64,000 bases of DNA from Quillaja saponaria (GCA_029379385.1 CM055617.1:10106001-10170000), one strand, 5' to 3'. Shown: positions 25,173 to 38,900, counted from the first letter of the stretch. The notes: generated by a model from the sequence alone, not told the origin. Translations and numbers: made by a program.

Positions 25173-28100
25173 ATGGCAAATACAGAGTCACGTGTAGAAG
25201 ATGTATCATCTGCAAAAGCTGTCCTGCTGGGAGCTTTAGCTCCTGGCGTTAATGTTCGTATTGTCACTTAAATCTTATATATATATATATATATACACGT
25301 GTTTGTGTGTTCCATATCGTTATGTCTGTGTATTTGTTTGCGTATTCATCAGATTTTTGTGAGGGCTTTAAGGTTGTTGTTTTGTTCAAATTTTCAGGGA
25401 CCAACCTTGATTACTCTAAAATCGACATTTTTAATGCTGGGTCTGTGTCTTGCTATCATGCTGGGATTAGCATTCTCCTCCAGTGATTCTTGGCTGACGT
25501 TTCATGTTACATTCCTTGTTATAATCACTGTCAGCCTTTTCTTGCTTCTTAGCTGGTACAGTTGATTCTTCCCTGAAAACTGGAATTTTTATTATTGACT
25601 TTATCTATTTTGTCTATGACCGAATTGACATAAGGCGGTAGGTTTTTGGGTTTTTCTTTTGGATTTGCGTGTTTATGGGTCTGCTTGTGTATGTCTTGCT
25701 GTGTGATGGGACAGTAGAAAGATAGTGTTTTTCTGAAGTTTTTGATATGGTTGGCATATTGATCATAAATTGTGCGATTGCATATATCTCATAATGCAAC
25801 TAAGCAACTTATATTTCACCATTTTACGAGTTGTGTTTCCGTGCTTTCTCAAAGATTTGCCGTGCTTAAGTCATGAACAGTTACTTATGCCATTCAGGAC
25901 TCCGTGGTTCATTTTGTTTACTGTTGACATCGGGTTGGTAGAAAAAATTAGAGAGTCTAAATTCTAAGCTAGAATTACAGAGGAATGTGTTAGAATCTAA
26001 AAGTTTTAGGATGAGTTGGATGAAAACCGAGCATATGGAGATTTTAGTCACATTAGTGGAGGCATGACTGAAATAAGTTTGGATGGTTATACAATCCCTA
26101 TAAAAGAGTTGTTTAAGTATTTAGGTTCATTTGTACTTAAAGATGGCGCAATTGAGCATATGATGTGAACCATAGAATTAAGGCAAGGTAGTTGAAGTAG
26201 CTAAGTGCATCGAGAGTTTTCTGTGATCCTAAGATTTCTAATAGGTTGAAAGAAAAATTTTATGGGACGGCAGTGAGACCCCTATGATGTATGGTTCCGA
26301 ATGTTGGGCAGTTAAGAAATAACATAAGATGAGAGTTGCTGAAATGTGAATGTTGAGATGGATGACTGGACGTATAAAAAAATTATAGAATACAAAATGA
26401 GGAGATATGTAGGAGGGTTGAGATAGCACCCAACGTAGAAAAAAATGAGGGAGAACTGCTTATGTTGTTTACATTGTTGGACATATCCAATGTAGGCCCG
26501 TGGATGTTGTAGTTAGGAAAGGTGACTTGGTGTAGGTGGTAGGTGTTAGAACTTAGATGGGGTAGAGAGAGATCAGAATTTGAGTGTTCTAGGCATTACT
26601 AAAAATAATACTTTGAATTGATATGAATGGCGAAAAAGGATTCATATAGCATTCTTCCAAAAGAAAAATATTTGTATATTAAATTAATGATTAAGTATGA
26701 CTGTATGAGAAATTGCTGGTACTCGATGTGCTTTATGTTTTAGACTGTTGCCTACCTCAACTCACAAAAATCATAGTCTCAATGTTTTCTTTGACATCAT
26801 AACTACATAGGATCAACATGCCCTTTTTTTGGTGTATGATAGCTCACTTATGTGTTTTTCTGTTTTTGGTTCTACTTTTAGTTTTGGTATTTGCTTCTGG
26901 AATACTCACTCTGAAGGGGGTCTGTTAGATCATGAACTTTGGGAAAAAGAAGTTGGAGGCTTGTTGAAGTTTGAGGAAGCCGAAGATGTGTTATAGTAAA
27001 AAAGATGAGGAAGCAGGACCTGTTAAAACTATTCTTTTTATGTTATTTGCTGGGATGCCTCATTATTGTTTCAAACTTGTTGGATTATGGTTTATACTCG
27101 AAAGTTAAATTGATTTGATTTATATCAATTTCTTGGGTAATTGGTGTTCTGTTACCTGAGATGTTGTTTTGTTGCAGTTCCAGTTAGAGTTCCTTGTATG
27201 TAATATGTCAACTATATGGTAATGTGTGTCTTGTTGATGATGTTCTGTTGGTACTGATAACCGGTGATGTGAGGGTGGTGTTTGTGGTGGCACTGCTTTT
27301 GATATGGTTATAGCAATTATGGTTGTGTGGTGGACATTGTTGTCTCTGTGGTGGTTTATTTATTGTATAACAATGATAATATGGGCAGTTTGGCAATTAT
27401 TGAGGTGATGATAGTGATTTTGTACAGTGATTAGGACAACAGAATAGTTGTGGCGGCATTAGTGGGGTGGTAGCAGGAGAGAGAGATAGAGTTCCTCAAA
27501 TTTCAGTGCAATACCTTTTTAGGCAGGATGGAGAGAAAATGGAGGAGGGAAATTACTCTTTAGACATGGTAGTGTGTCCGACAACTGAAACTGATGTGCA
27601 AGTGCAATAACTAGAGATATTTAATATATCCCTTTTATTACTCTGTTATATTGCTGTTAACATCTCAATCATATGTATGTGTGATTCATGCCTTGTGCCA
27701 CATAGTCAGAATATTCACTCATGTCTGTGTGCACATGTGGGTTTTGCGCAGAAACAAACACATGCAGAATTGATGTGGTGACATAATTCTTTTTCTTACC
27801 CTTGTCGTTGAAAGTACATATACTGTTCAAAAAGGTGATCCATCTAATGTCCATGAGGCTGCTGCAAAGCATGTCATTATACTGGTTGCCAGACGAATGC
27901 CAAACTTAGGTGCTTTCACTTTCTGTAATTCATATTGAGGTTTTGAAAATATGACATATTAGATGGTAGGAAGGTTCTAAATTGCATCGTGATGTGGTAG
28001 TTAGTTCACTAGCAATATTGCGGTTGGCGGTTGCTGATTTAATCCTCAACTGCATCACCCTGCAATTGCATTGTGAGTTTAAATGATGAGCATTGAGGTG

Positions 28101-29394
28101 TGTTGTGACCTGTTATGGCAATTGTGGCTGCAATGTATCCGTTATACCCGATCTGTTGCATTGAGGTATAAAAACTCAGCTTCTTATCAGGTAGGGGAAT
28201 AACAGAGCTCAGATCAGTGTAGAGAATGGTCCGTTTGGCAAGTATAGGCCTAGAGATGAACACCAATATGGTCGGATTCAACCTCCACAGAAACTATTAT
28301 AGAGCCAAGGGCACCTTCAATGTGAGAGAGATGAATGAAGGATAGATTATGGGATCATCATTCATAAAAATCTTGTTGGATCCAAACTTTTGATCTAGAT
28401 TTGGTCCTTTTGTTGGCACATGAATAGATTTTCAAGTGATGAAACAATAGGGGATGAAAGACTACAGTCTTCAGTGGAGGACTTAGATGCAAAGTGTCTT
28501 GATGTCATTTTCTGATAAAATTTGGAACCTTGTTTGAGGGACTAGGTGGCTACTGGTGGACTTCAGCCATAGACTTGGGATGAAATACTATTAGCTGTCT
28601 TTATTTTCATCATATCATCATAAATTGTACATGAATAGATTTAACTTGTATCTTTAGTCTGATACATTAACATAAAAACTTTAATGCATAAAAAAACAAT
28701 AGAATGTAACCAAATTATTTACTTTGTTATGATTTATAATTCAATAAAATTTGTTGACACTTTTTATTTCTAGAAAGATTGATTACCACCAAACAAAGTA
28801 AAGTATGAGTTGTTAGAGTGAAAAAAAATTCTTTTATGCTAAAAATTGGCAGTATGTTGTGCAACAGCTGCAATCAGCATTGCAATGTCTGCTACAACCG
28901 CAATTTCAAACTGTGGATGATAGAATCTCAGAGTTGTTCTTCCCTTTTGGTTTTGCATTGGGTTGCCCTGTTGTGCTGTGGTTTCTTTGATGTCAGGTTT
29001 TCTTAGATTATTAATAGTAAAATTCCTAATGCATGATTTTGAAATCGAATGGATGTTACATTACTTAACCCTGTTTCGAATGTGCCAATAGTGAGTACTT
29101 TGAATGTTTGAAGTGTCTTGTTTTTATTCAATATGGAAGATAACAAAGAAAAGGAAAGGCCTGCAGCTTATGACTTTTTTGGACTGTATTCAATTGAATT
29201 TATGAAGTGAATGGAGTTTTTCTGTCAACAAGATCCTTTGCTGGTTGGAATTTATTATCTGGATTATTCCTTATGCATTTTTTCTTGGATTCAGGTTTCT
29301 TGCACAAACTGGTTTTGTTTCTATAGAGAATCAAATGCATGAAATGGGTTTGGCGCAAAATGATTATCAAGAGACAAGCAGAAAGAGCAAGTAA
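25173..29394 (+). CDS. Small ER membrane protein, Pkr1-like
   Basis: Exons 25173-25253, 25398-25555 and 29295-29394 join in phase to 112 residues. The order is a hydrophilic N-terminus (MANTESRVEDVSS), the block LGALAPGVNGPTLITLK (19-35), a first membrane span (about 37-55), a second (about 61-80) running into SWFLAQTGFV, then a short polar tail. The 'PG..GPT' turn before two close hydrophobic helices and the W..A/E ending resemble fungal Pkr1, an ER factor for V-ATPase assembly. Plants have an uncharacterised membrane-protein family of this form. The third exon joins a split TG|G codon after a 3739-base intron, and without it the protein would stop soon after the second span. The gene structure is well supported; the functional name is inference from a short motif. 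Confidence 0.72.
25275..25296 (+). repeat. (AT)n microsatellite in intron 1
   Basis: About eleven AT dinucleotides just after the first exon of the Pkr1-like gene. Confidence 0.85.
26000..26620 (+). mobile_element. RTE-type LINE fragment (RT C-terminus), decayed
   Basis: Across shifting frames the plus strand reads pieces of the C-terminal reverse transcriptase of RTE-clade LINEs: ELFKYLGSFVLKDG, RLKEKFYGTAVRP-like, MYGSECWAVK (about 26287-26316), and RWMTG-like and GHIQCRPVDVVVRKGDL-like pieces. Stops and frameshifts are frequent, so it is dead. It lies in the large second intron of the Pkr1-like gene, in the same orientation, and lacks the endonuclease and the catalytic half. Confidence 0.75.
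26621..29294. other. Remainder of the long intron of the Pkr1-like gene
   Basis: No gene is supported. 27220-27480 is rich in GTGGTG-type repeats. 28030-28150 and 28855-28910 share many GCAATTGC/GCAATG words and may be remnants of one older repeat. The apparent open frames have no family resemblance. Exon 3 begins at 29295 after TTGGATTCAG. Confidence 0.45.
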
Positions 29395-30280
29395 TTCTGA
29401 TTCTCATACATCATCTAATTTGAGATGGATGAGGAAGCTTCATGATCTGGTAACAGCAGTAAAGTTGGCGATGCATGCTTCCAAAGTGAGACGAAGAGTG
29501 AGCAAACTTATTCAGTGTTTTATGAAAAATATTTGTTGAACCAACAGCATGTGTTAGTCGCTCATGGCTTCATTCTCTTTATGCTTTCTCTGTTTGGGCT
29601 TCATGAAACAGAAACTCGAGCAGCACAGAAACTGAAACAAAAACTTCATTTCTTTCTGAAGTAGTTGAAGAACACCATGTATATAGTCATAGACACTCTG
29701 GCCTTGGTGTCTTATTTTTTCTTTTATTCCTATATTTCTGAATGCTATTCCTTTTTCATATAGATAATTCAGATTTGTAGCTTCATCTTTGTTTACGATA
29801 GCCATTGGCTACTTTATATGCTTCTGCAAGGTTTAGATTTTTCATTTTTATTTATATTATAGAAAAGCTGGGGGATGGTTTTATGCCAGTTCCAGTGTAA
29901 AAGATTTGAGTTCTGGCTAACTGCAACTGCAAGCACTACATAGTGATCACAGTCAAAGTTTAATTGACATGTTAGATGATAATAAAGAAAAAAAATGAGA
30001 TACAAGACTCAATTAAAAAGGCATGGAGTATTTAGAATTTGGATTTATTGATGATGTGAAAAAATGACTTATTTGTGCTCTTCAAATAAAGTTATTACTT
30101 ATTGATAATTTTTTTCTTATATTTATGAAATATTCTATAATTTTGTTTATGCAACCTCGTTAAATTTTCATTTTCAATGAGGCTCAGTTTCATCAAAGCC
30201 GAAAACAATGTTTTGTCGCACTAGTGCCATTGAAGTATTTTGTTAAGCCGTTGTGTTTAAAAACAGTGGTTGGTAGAGAT
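29395..30280. other. 3' flank of the Pkr1-like gene
   Basis: Probable 3' UTR followed by noncoding DNA. The open frames at 29554-30005 on the minus strand show nothing recognisable. Confidence 0.45.
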
Positions 30281-30420
30281 TTTTTTTTTTTTTTTTTTGA
30301 TATAATGGGAGGTGAGGGTTATTTTTTGATATATTAGGAGGTTGGGGTTCAAACCCACAACTTGGAGGAAGAGGAAGAGTCTAAAATCATATATCATGGC
30401 AAGGGAGTTAAGCTCTAGTT
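30281..30420 (-). mobile_element. SINE with target-site duplication
   Basis: On the minus strand the element starts with AACTAGAGCTTAACTCCC, a tRNA-like head. It carries the B box GGGTTTGAACC (30346-30356) and ends in an A-tail, seen as the T tract 30281-30298. GGTTGGTAGAGATTTT (30268-30283) and GGTTAGTAGAGATTTT (30421-30436) flank it and match at 15 of 16 positions, which is a convincing duplication. About 140 bp long, in the spacer between the Pkr1-like and SERK genes. Confidence 0.75.
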
Positions 30421-30436
30421 GGTTAGTAGAGATTTT

Positions 30437-32947
30437 AGTGACACATACTTATTGGGTCATATAAAATACCATAAATTATAACAAAATCATATAAAATTTT
30501 GAGAAATAGGCATGCATGACACCCAATTGAAACTAATATAAAAATACAGTGACCCGATTGATAATTTTCAACAAACAATGATCCATTTAAAAAATATTAA
30601 AACTATAGGGATCTTAAAGTGTAATTTAGCCATTAAAATAACACCACTCATGTTATGCAACTTATATTTTGAAGGAAGGTACAAGGATGAAATTGAAATT
30701 TTTTAATATACAGTGACTATTTTAAAAAACCAATAAAATTATAAGGACCCAAAATATAATTTGACCTATTTTAATTGACTACAGAGCCATATGTATAAAT
30801 TCCAAATTTAATATCTACGGGAGGATTAAAAAACTAATCCTCTACGTTACTCCCTTTCCTTTATTAAAATTTTGAATGATACACAAAAGGAAAAAAAAAA
30901 AAAAAGCTCCATTGTTATTTTGAAGAAGATTTGGAATATAAAAATTCTCTCCAGATCTATTTTTGTTGATCTTTGATATCAAAATTATGAAAATAACCTA
31001 ATCTTAGAACAAATAATTGTTAGAGGGCCATCCCAATCACTATAAGAGTGTAAAAAATTAGCATCACAACAATATTTTTGGAGAAACATAAAAAGTTATA
31101 AAGATAACTAAATTAAGAGTCATAAAGAGAAAAAATTATACATCAACTTTGCATAAAATAAGGAGAAAACAAATCTTTTCCTTTGTATAGATTGAAATGG
31201 CAAGAGAGGTGCACTTGTCTGTGAAGACTTATAACCTAAATAAAATATAAAATAAAAAAAATTTCAAAACTAATCAAAAATCACAACTAAAAAATGAATC
31301 TACTTAAAATAAATTCAGAAATTCAAAATCTAATAGGTAAAGACATTTAGAAATTGACCTTTAACATAGAAACACCAAGTTGTGTAATTTGATAATGCTA
31401 TGACCATGAGAGTAATGGCTTGTCTTAAGAATCAGATCGTCTATATATGAAGATAAGGTAAAACAGAGACTTCAACAAGGAGAGAAGGGAAGTTGCAAAA
31501 AAATAGTGCAGAATAGAACGATTCACATATATAATAATCTTTAAATCCATAAAACGGTCCAACATTAGTGCCTAAGTTAAAAGCAATGGAGAAACTTTAA
31601 GAGATCATAGAAGACCAAATATATCCCCAAATTTATTAAGAAGTATTAATATTATAATTAATTCTTAAACAAGCAAATTTAATAGGATTTGTTTCTCTTG
31701 TCTCCACCTTAAAATTTGTATAGCCAGCCTCGAGTTACAAAAAATTCTTTTGAGTGAAACTCTTTCAATATTAAAAAGAGATTGTTGTTCAGATTTAATG
31801 AAAATGAGATTTCTTCTTAAAGAAATAGATAAATTATTATTTCTTATTATAGTGAAATATGTTTAGATAAATTTTTTAGTTAGTCCTCTTAAAATTAAAT
31901 GTCTAGTTTCGCCACTGGATGGATAAGATCGAAAAAATATAGAAAAATAAAAAATTAGAAATAAATAAAATTTTGTCATTGATGTTCTCCAATATGTATT
32001 TTAACTACTTTGTAAAGATAACTAAGTTAAGGTTAAATATTATTATGATGTGTAAAATATTATGATATTATTATTTTGCAGTGATTACATCAATTTTTAT
32101 TGTAGATTGTTCTAAATAATACTAAAATAAAAAGTGAGTGTCAAATTTAAGAATGAATTATAAGTTTAGATTAATAAATAATAATTAACTCCAGGTAACT
32201 CGTAGCAAATTAAGAAAGATAAAAGGTAACTCCATCAAATTATGTAAGTTTTGAAGACTTCTGTTTTTAAATTAGTAATGACACTATCCAGAAATAAACT
32301 ATTTAAATATTGATGCAACCCAATTAATTATGTTTTGATTAAAGGCAAAATTACTATTTTGATCTTAAAAAATGTTCAAACTTATTAATTTCTTCATTCA
32401 ATAATTAATATCACCATTCAAGTTTTTATTTATTTATTATTATTTCACTTATTGATCGTCTTTTAATGTTCTTTTTATCAAATAAATCATTGAAAGATTT
32501 TAAAATTATTAATTTAGTCCATAAATATTGAATGTTGTCAATCAAATTCTTAAAATTTTAAAATTATTAATTTTGTTTCTCTGTATTTCATTAATTAGGA
32601 ATTAACATAAATATCTATTTGTCATGTTAAATATGATAAAAATATTATAGCTTGTATTATTAATAGGCATATGCAATTTGAAATGTAATATTGAAAACAA
32701 ACTTCACATTTGATACATTTTTCAGGTTTCCTGAAATGACTAAAATTTAAAATTTGGAAAATTCAACACTTCCTTTGAGATCAGATGACACCACAAAGAT
32801 TATGTGGCTACAAACTGTACATGAAGAACTACCAAAAGGATGAAAAGAAAGAGAATAAAAGTGGAAAGAAAATCATACACAAATCTTGTGTACATCACTT
32901 CCAAACAGAAATGTGTTCAACTGGAAGAGTAACAAGACTTCAAACAA
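30437..32947. other. AT-rich intergenic DNA downstream of SERK
   Basis: No gene or clear repeat structure is seen. The stretch next to 32947 should contain the 3' UTR of the minus-strand SERK gene. Confidence 0.5.
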
Positions 32948-35900
32948 TCATCTAGGTCCTGACAGTTCCTCCGGAGGGATGAGTGAAGTTGAATCTACAA
33001 TCAGTCCAATATTTAGATGGCGGGCATCGATATAATGGTGCCTAAACACCTTCTCTTTCTGCAATTCCTCCCACATTTCAGTCAAACCATGATCACCTTC
33101 AAGCATTCTGACCACCTCTGACATCTTGGGACGTTCCATGGGGGAGCCTTGTGTACATAGTAAAGCCACTTGAATTAGCTGCTCTACCTCCTCTTCAACA
33201 TAATCACCATGTAAATTAGAATCCACCAAAGTTACCAACTTCTTGTCGTTCAAAAGTCCACGGACCTAGAATTTAAGACCATTCCAGACAGCTAAAGTGT
33301 CAGAAAAGAAAACAAGTCAAATTGAATACATACAGTTTGAGATATGCCTGTTATTCTAATACAAGATTCTAAAATAGCAGCACACAACAATGACCATATG
33401 GAATAGCAGCAACCCAGGATTTTGGGTCACCCAAAATTGGCACCTTGTTTTTATAGTAAAAATTAATGCTCTTTAAGACAATACTATTTCCTTCTCCCAA
33501 TCACTACTTACATCTACCTAGATTATTCAAGACTGACAAGTACCTAAATTCTCAATCGACAGAAGATAATAACCAAAAAAAATCAAAAGCTTCAGAGGTT
33601 AACTATTAAAAGATGGTAAATTCTTTAATTGGAAGTAAATTCTTTGATTTCTGGATAAGAGATTTCAGGCAGGGTCCACACCATGAGGAACATTATTAAC
33701 TGAGAAAGGACTTGGTGTATCATATATTTTGGCAATGACGAGGAACATTATTAACAGAACAACAATTTAATAAGAGGATAACAAATACATACCCAGTCAA
33801 GCAACATGATATCATCGTCATCTGCCAGTCGTGCAAGATGAAAAGCCCTCTGTCCTGTAACTAGTTCAAGAAGCATGACACCATATCCAAAAACATCAGT
33901 CTTCTCTGAAGACTTTCCAGTTGAGAGGTACTCTGGTGCTATATGCCCAATTGTGCCACATACAGCAGTGGTAACATGAGTGTCTTTGTGATCCATAAGT
34001 TTTGCTAAGCCAAAATCTCCAACAACTGCCTTGAATTCCTCATCCAACAATATATTTGCAGCCTTCACGTCACGATGAATGATCCTGGGATTACAATGAT
34101 CATGCAAATAAGCAAGCCCCCTAGCAGCTCCCAAAGCAATGTTCTTCCGTTTTGGCCAGTCAAGCAGTGATTGTGACTCAGGATGCTCTGTAAACAACAC
34201 AATCATGATAAAAATTGCAGGAATGTTCATATACAAAGTCAAGCCTTCATTATAAAGACAGAGAAGTTGTGACATTCATATACAAGAATATTTGCTTGAA
34301 TAAAACCCAATTGATTGCACGCTTTTCTGTATATCATTAGGTTGGTATTTTAGTAAAACTACTTCAAAATAAATCAGAGCATAAGTTTACACTGTAAATC
34401 CAATACAAACCAATCTACTAATTAAGAACAGGAATTTAATAAGAGTGACAAATATTTTACATGAAACATATATATAAAGGTAAGAAGGATCAAATTAAAT
34501 TAATATATTAATACTCCTTAAAAAGATTATATCTAGCCTAGGTGAAGGGTAACAACTTTGAAGAATACCTTGTAAACATGATGCTACACTTCCGTTAATC
34601 ATATAAGCATAGACAAGCAACCGTTCTGTTGGTGTCATGCAAAAACCAAGTAGGCGCAACAAATTACGATGCACAGCCATACTGATAATTTCCACTTCTG
34701 TTTGAAATTGCAGCTCCCCACCCTGTGTACGCTCCTCTTTAAGTCTTTTTATTGCTACTAAGGAACCATCAGTTAAGCGTCCTTTATAAACCTTGCCAAA
34801 CCCACCTTTACCGAGAATGTTTTTGTTGCTAAAATTATCAGTTGCAACTAGCAGCTCACGCAGTGAAAACCTTCGTAGCTGACCAAAATGAACTTCAGGA
34901 TCTTCCTCAGCTATAAAAAAAATGCCAAAACTCAAGCTAACAGTGATTGTATGTAAGCAACAGTTGTCAAGTATTTATTCCACTTTCCATTGTTGTAACT
35001 AACCAGGAACATCGAAGAAATGGTCCTGTGGTTTCCTTCGTCTCCAATAAAAGAGAGCAATTGCAGGGACAGCAAACAGCAGAACAGCACCAGCTGCAAC
35101 TCCTCCTGCAATAGCTCCAGTTGCACTGTTACCTGGAGCTCACAGTTTAAACCGTGTTAGCTATAACTAAAACAGACTAAATATGTGTATCATATTAAAG
35201 TTATACAAGATGATTCTTTCAAATGATATGGCAATAAGTTATCAATGCTACATGTGTTAAACTCAACAACTACGCACCTTGCAGTTAGCATACAGCACAG
35301 ACATGATGAGTATGACATGATGTTTAGTCAAAGAAATTGAATGAAGTTTGTACACGTATTATCACTCAAATGCAATATGTTAAATTCCATGTAGTTATGA
35401 AAAGAAATTCTATCCATCAGTCAATAATGGTTTTGTTTACATTGTTAAAATGTTTTCTTTGTTCAGTTATATATTGCTTTTCTCTGGGTGCTTGATGTTG
35501 CTTTTACTTAATAATTGAATCCACAAATGCATTTATGATTGTGGGTAACTGAATTAATAGAAAGGGATACAAAAAGCCCAATTAATCTAATGTTAACAAG
35601 ATAATGGCAGTAGGCAATGTTTTTTTTGAAATGATATAGTGGTTCATTAAGCATAAGAAAATTGGTTTTTACAAAGCAAAGTGAAACAGTAAACCAAAAT
35701 AAAACAATTCTGACATCTTCTATGCTCGATCAGTCATACATTCTTAAATATTCAAGAATTTAATATTATGGACCATTTTCTATAATCTGTGAGAACCAAG
35801 TACATGTTATTCTGGCTAGTCCCAAAAATTAGTGTAAGTCTTGCCATTTTTACACTAGTCAGAACATCTTGAGCTAATAGGAATAGATCAAGAATGTATC

Positions 35901-38900
35901 CTTGACTAATACAAAAAAATAGCCCACTTGGAAGAAGTTGATCCAGATACAAGAATATAAATCCCTATAGCCAAAAGTCCTCTCTCTCCCTCTTTCTCAC
36001 ACTCTCGCTCTCGCTCTCACTCTCACTCTCACTCTCCCTCTTTCTCTCAATCTCCCTTTCTCTTCCAGTTTATCTGTATGAGATCTCTGCAATACCATGA
36101 GCTCTGAGCTCTTGAATACATGAACTTTAGGACATCCATAATCAGAGTTCACTGGTCACTAATGCAAACCAATAATATCATCCTTTTTAATCATAATGAA
36201 GTAAAAAATATAATATGAAGATGGTATGTCATGGACTCACATGCACCATCCCGAACCATTTATCCAGCTCCAAAAAGTTATGAAGTCCCACAAATGTCTA
36301 CACTTTCATTATGTTCTTACACAAAAAATGATACAGTCATTAACATGCAACAAGGCTGTAGAAAGGAAACCTAAAGTTCAAGGAAAAGCATAATACCCCT
36401 AATATCAGTTGAAGTTATTAGTAAAATCACAACACAAACGCATTAACAAACCTGAAGGAGAAGCTGGTGGTGTTGGGGAAAGCGGTGGACGTGGAGAAAC
36501 TTTTGGAGTGTTCAATTGGTTATTTTTAAAACTGGAAAGTAGAACAAAGAAATCAGAAAAATTTAATAGGTCATCCTTGAATTTTGCCTTGGAAAAAAAT
36601 GTTTGCACAAACCTGGCAAGAGTAAATAGTGTAAAAGAACCCATGACTGGAATATCTCCTGTTAGTCTGTTGCTTGAAAGATCACTGCATTCACAATGTC
36701 AATGGAAGCATGTTAGATATGTAGGATGCTAGCACAACTAACAACTTACTTTGCATTCCATCACGGTAAATTTCAACAGAAGCAGCACTCACAGGACTTG
36801 CAGAGATGTGATTGTAGTTAAAGACACAGGGATATGTCCTGATAAGCTGTTGTTGTTGAGTCGCCTATTGTACAGAGGGGGGAGAACTACTTTAGAGATA
36901 ATAAAATGAACACATAACTGATGGAAAATTAGCAAGTTGATATACATAATAAATACATCTCTAATTCACAGTAATCAGACCACTGTACAACTAAGAGTTC
37001 CTTTACAAGGTAGTGAATTGTCAACTAAATCCGGTTAAGGCCAATGCATTTTAACTTGGCTTCTAATTCCAAATGAACTTATAACCATAATCGAACAGGT
37101 GTATATCTAAAATAGGCAATCGTATTCCCCTTTTTTCCATTTTTCCTTGGGCATTATACAACATGAAAGAAAATGGCTAGTCTAGACATGTAAAGTGTGA
37201 AGCTACATCAAAATATCATGCACATTGATCTTACATGACAACCAGGAATCAACCAACCAATCTTATAGGTTTAAATGGAATAGTAAATTGCTAAGGACAA
37301 CCAATTTCTCTTTAACAAAAGAAATTTGGACAATTGGTCTGTCACCACATGGTTTAGATTGAGTATCAAATGTTAGGGGGAGCCAAACTGAGAACTTAAT
37401 CTATATGTGAAAAATCAAATATTACCCAAAAAGGAAAAAAAAAAAGAAAAAAAAAAAGTCCCAATTAACTGTAGTTTTACTCACATTCGTGGAATAACTA
37501 GCAGAAAAAAAAGGAAGAAAAGAGAAGGCAATTTGTGAGTGACTTTATAGGGTTATTATTAGCTATAACAGAAAACTATCCGAATGTTGAAATCTTTAGA
37601 AAACAAGTATACTCCAACCAAAAACACCAGAGAAAGATAAAAAAGAAATAGACATCTTGACAAAATCTTGAGGGGAGAGGTTGTTAATTTTTATTTATTT
37701 TTTGTCTAGACCAATCACACTTATATATAGTGTCAATCGTGATATAGTTTCACCTACAGTAGTTCTGGAGAAAAACAAAGGAACCTGGTTTTGGTTTTGG
37801 CTAGGCCAAGCAGACTTAAGGTTGCCTCATCAATGATAACGAGTTTTCAATTTTCAGCCACAGTATTTTTACAGAAAAGTAATTTGTTTGAGACTAGAAA
37901 ATACTACAAGTTGGTAGGCATGAATTCCTTCCAAACAGAAAATAAATAAATAAAAGATGAAAAATAAATCTAATACTAACTAGTACAGATAATCGTCTAC
38001 AAATTCCTGAAGGGAGACCAACAAGAGTTATGGTGTCCTAAAGAAGCTGCAGTGTCAGAAAATATCACTGAAAATCCTATTTATATTGTAGGAGACTACA
38101 AAACATAAGTTGTAACTGATGCTTATGTGTGGGAGTATGTATAACGCAAATAGAAAGAAAGGTATATGATGTTATTGCAATGAAACTAGCTATATCAGAG
38201 GCCACAAAACCTACTACATGTTCATGCGGGCAAGCCACAAGTATGAACAACTTGAAAGTTAAAGCAAGACACACTCTGAGAAGCTTAAAATAAATTTTTA
38301 GATTAAGGATCCAAGATAAAGGAAAGAATGTCATACAGGAAAAGCAGACTTTTAAGGTTTCCCAATGTGTCTGGAATGGTACCAGTTAATCTGTTCATGT
38401 AAAGATCCAAGCTCACCAAGTTTTTCAAGTTTCCAAGCTCCTCTGGAATTTTTCCACTTATGTTATTACTATGAAGTTCCCTGTCACAGCAGAAGGGAAT
38501 TTCTTAAGTATTAATAAGAAATGAGAAGTCAGAGACAACAAAGGAAGTTCATCCCTAGCATAATAAGAAATGAGAGACAACCAGTATGGTGGCATGACTG
38601 GCATGACTGGTATGAGAATGATTACACTCAAACATAGAACATGGTGAAAATCGAGCTAAACAAAAATTTACAGATGGATATTAATAATTTTATATCCATT
38701 AGCTTTTCTCAGCAATGAATATAACTATCTACACGGTCAGAATTGTAAGGTCTAACCTTAGGAAAGAAATGGTAAATTTAAAACATTAAAATTGCTACAC
38801 TAAAAACTTGAAACAGCAAAATCGCTACACTAAACTATGTATAACAGAAAATGATGTAAGAACCAGATATGTAAGGTCTTTCTCCAGGAAAGCAATGCAA

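Noticed and set aside
24992..25252. Open frame of 86 residues with several cysteines, suggestive of a small secreted peptide
   Set aside because: It has no signal peptide and overlaps exon 1 of the Pkr1-like gene in another frame; the cysteines arise from the shifted frame.
25254..25397. Possibility that the 25299-25565 open frame is an independent gene
   Set aside because: The second half continues exon 1 in phase after a standard GT..AG intron, and the leading residues come from the intron and its AT repeat.
27220..27480. GTGGTG-rich stretch as a coding glycine/valine-rich region
   Set aside because: Stops in all frames and a position within the long intron; probably degenerate simple repeat.
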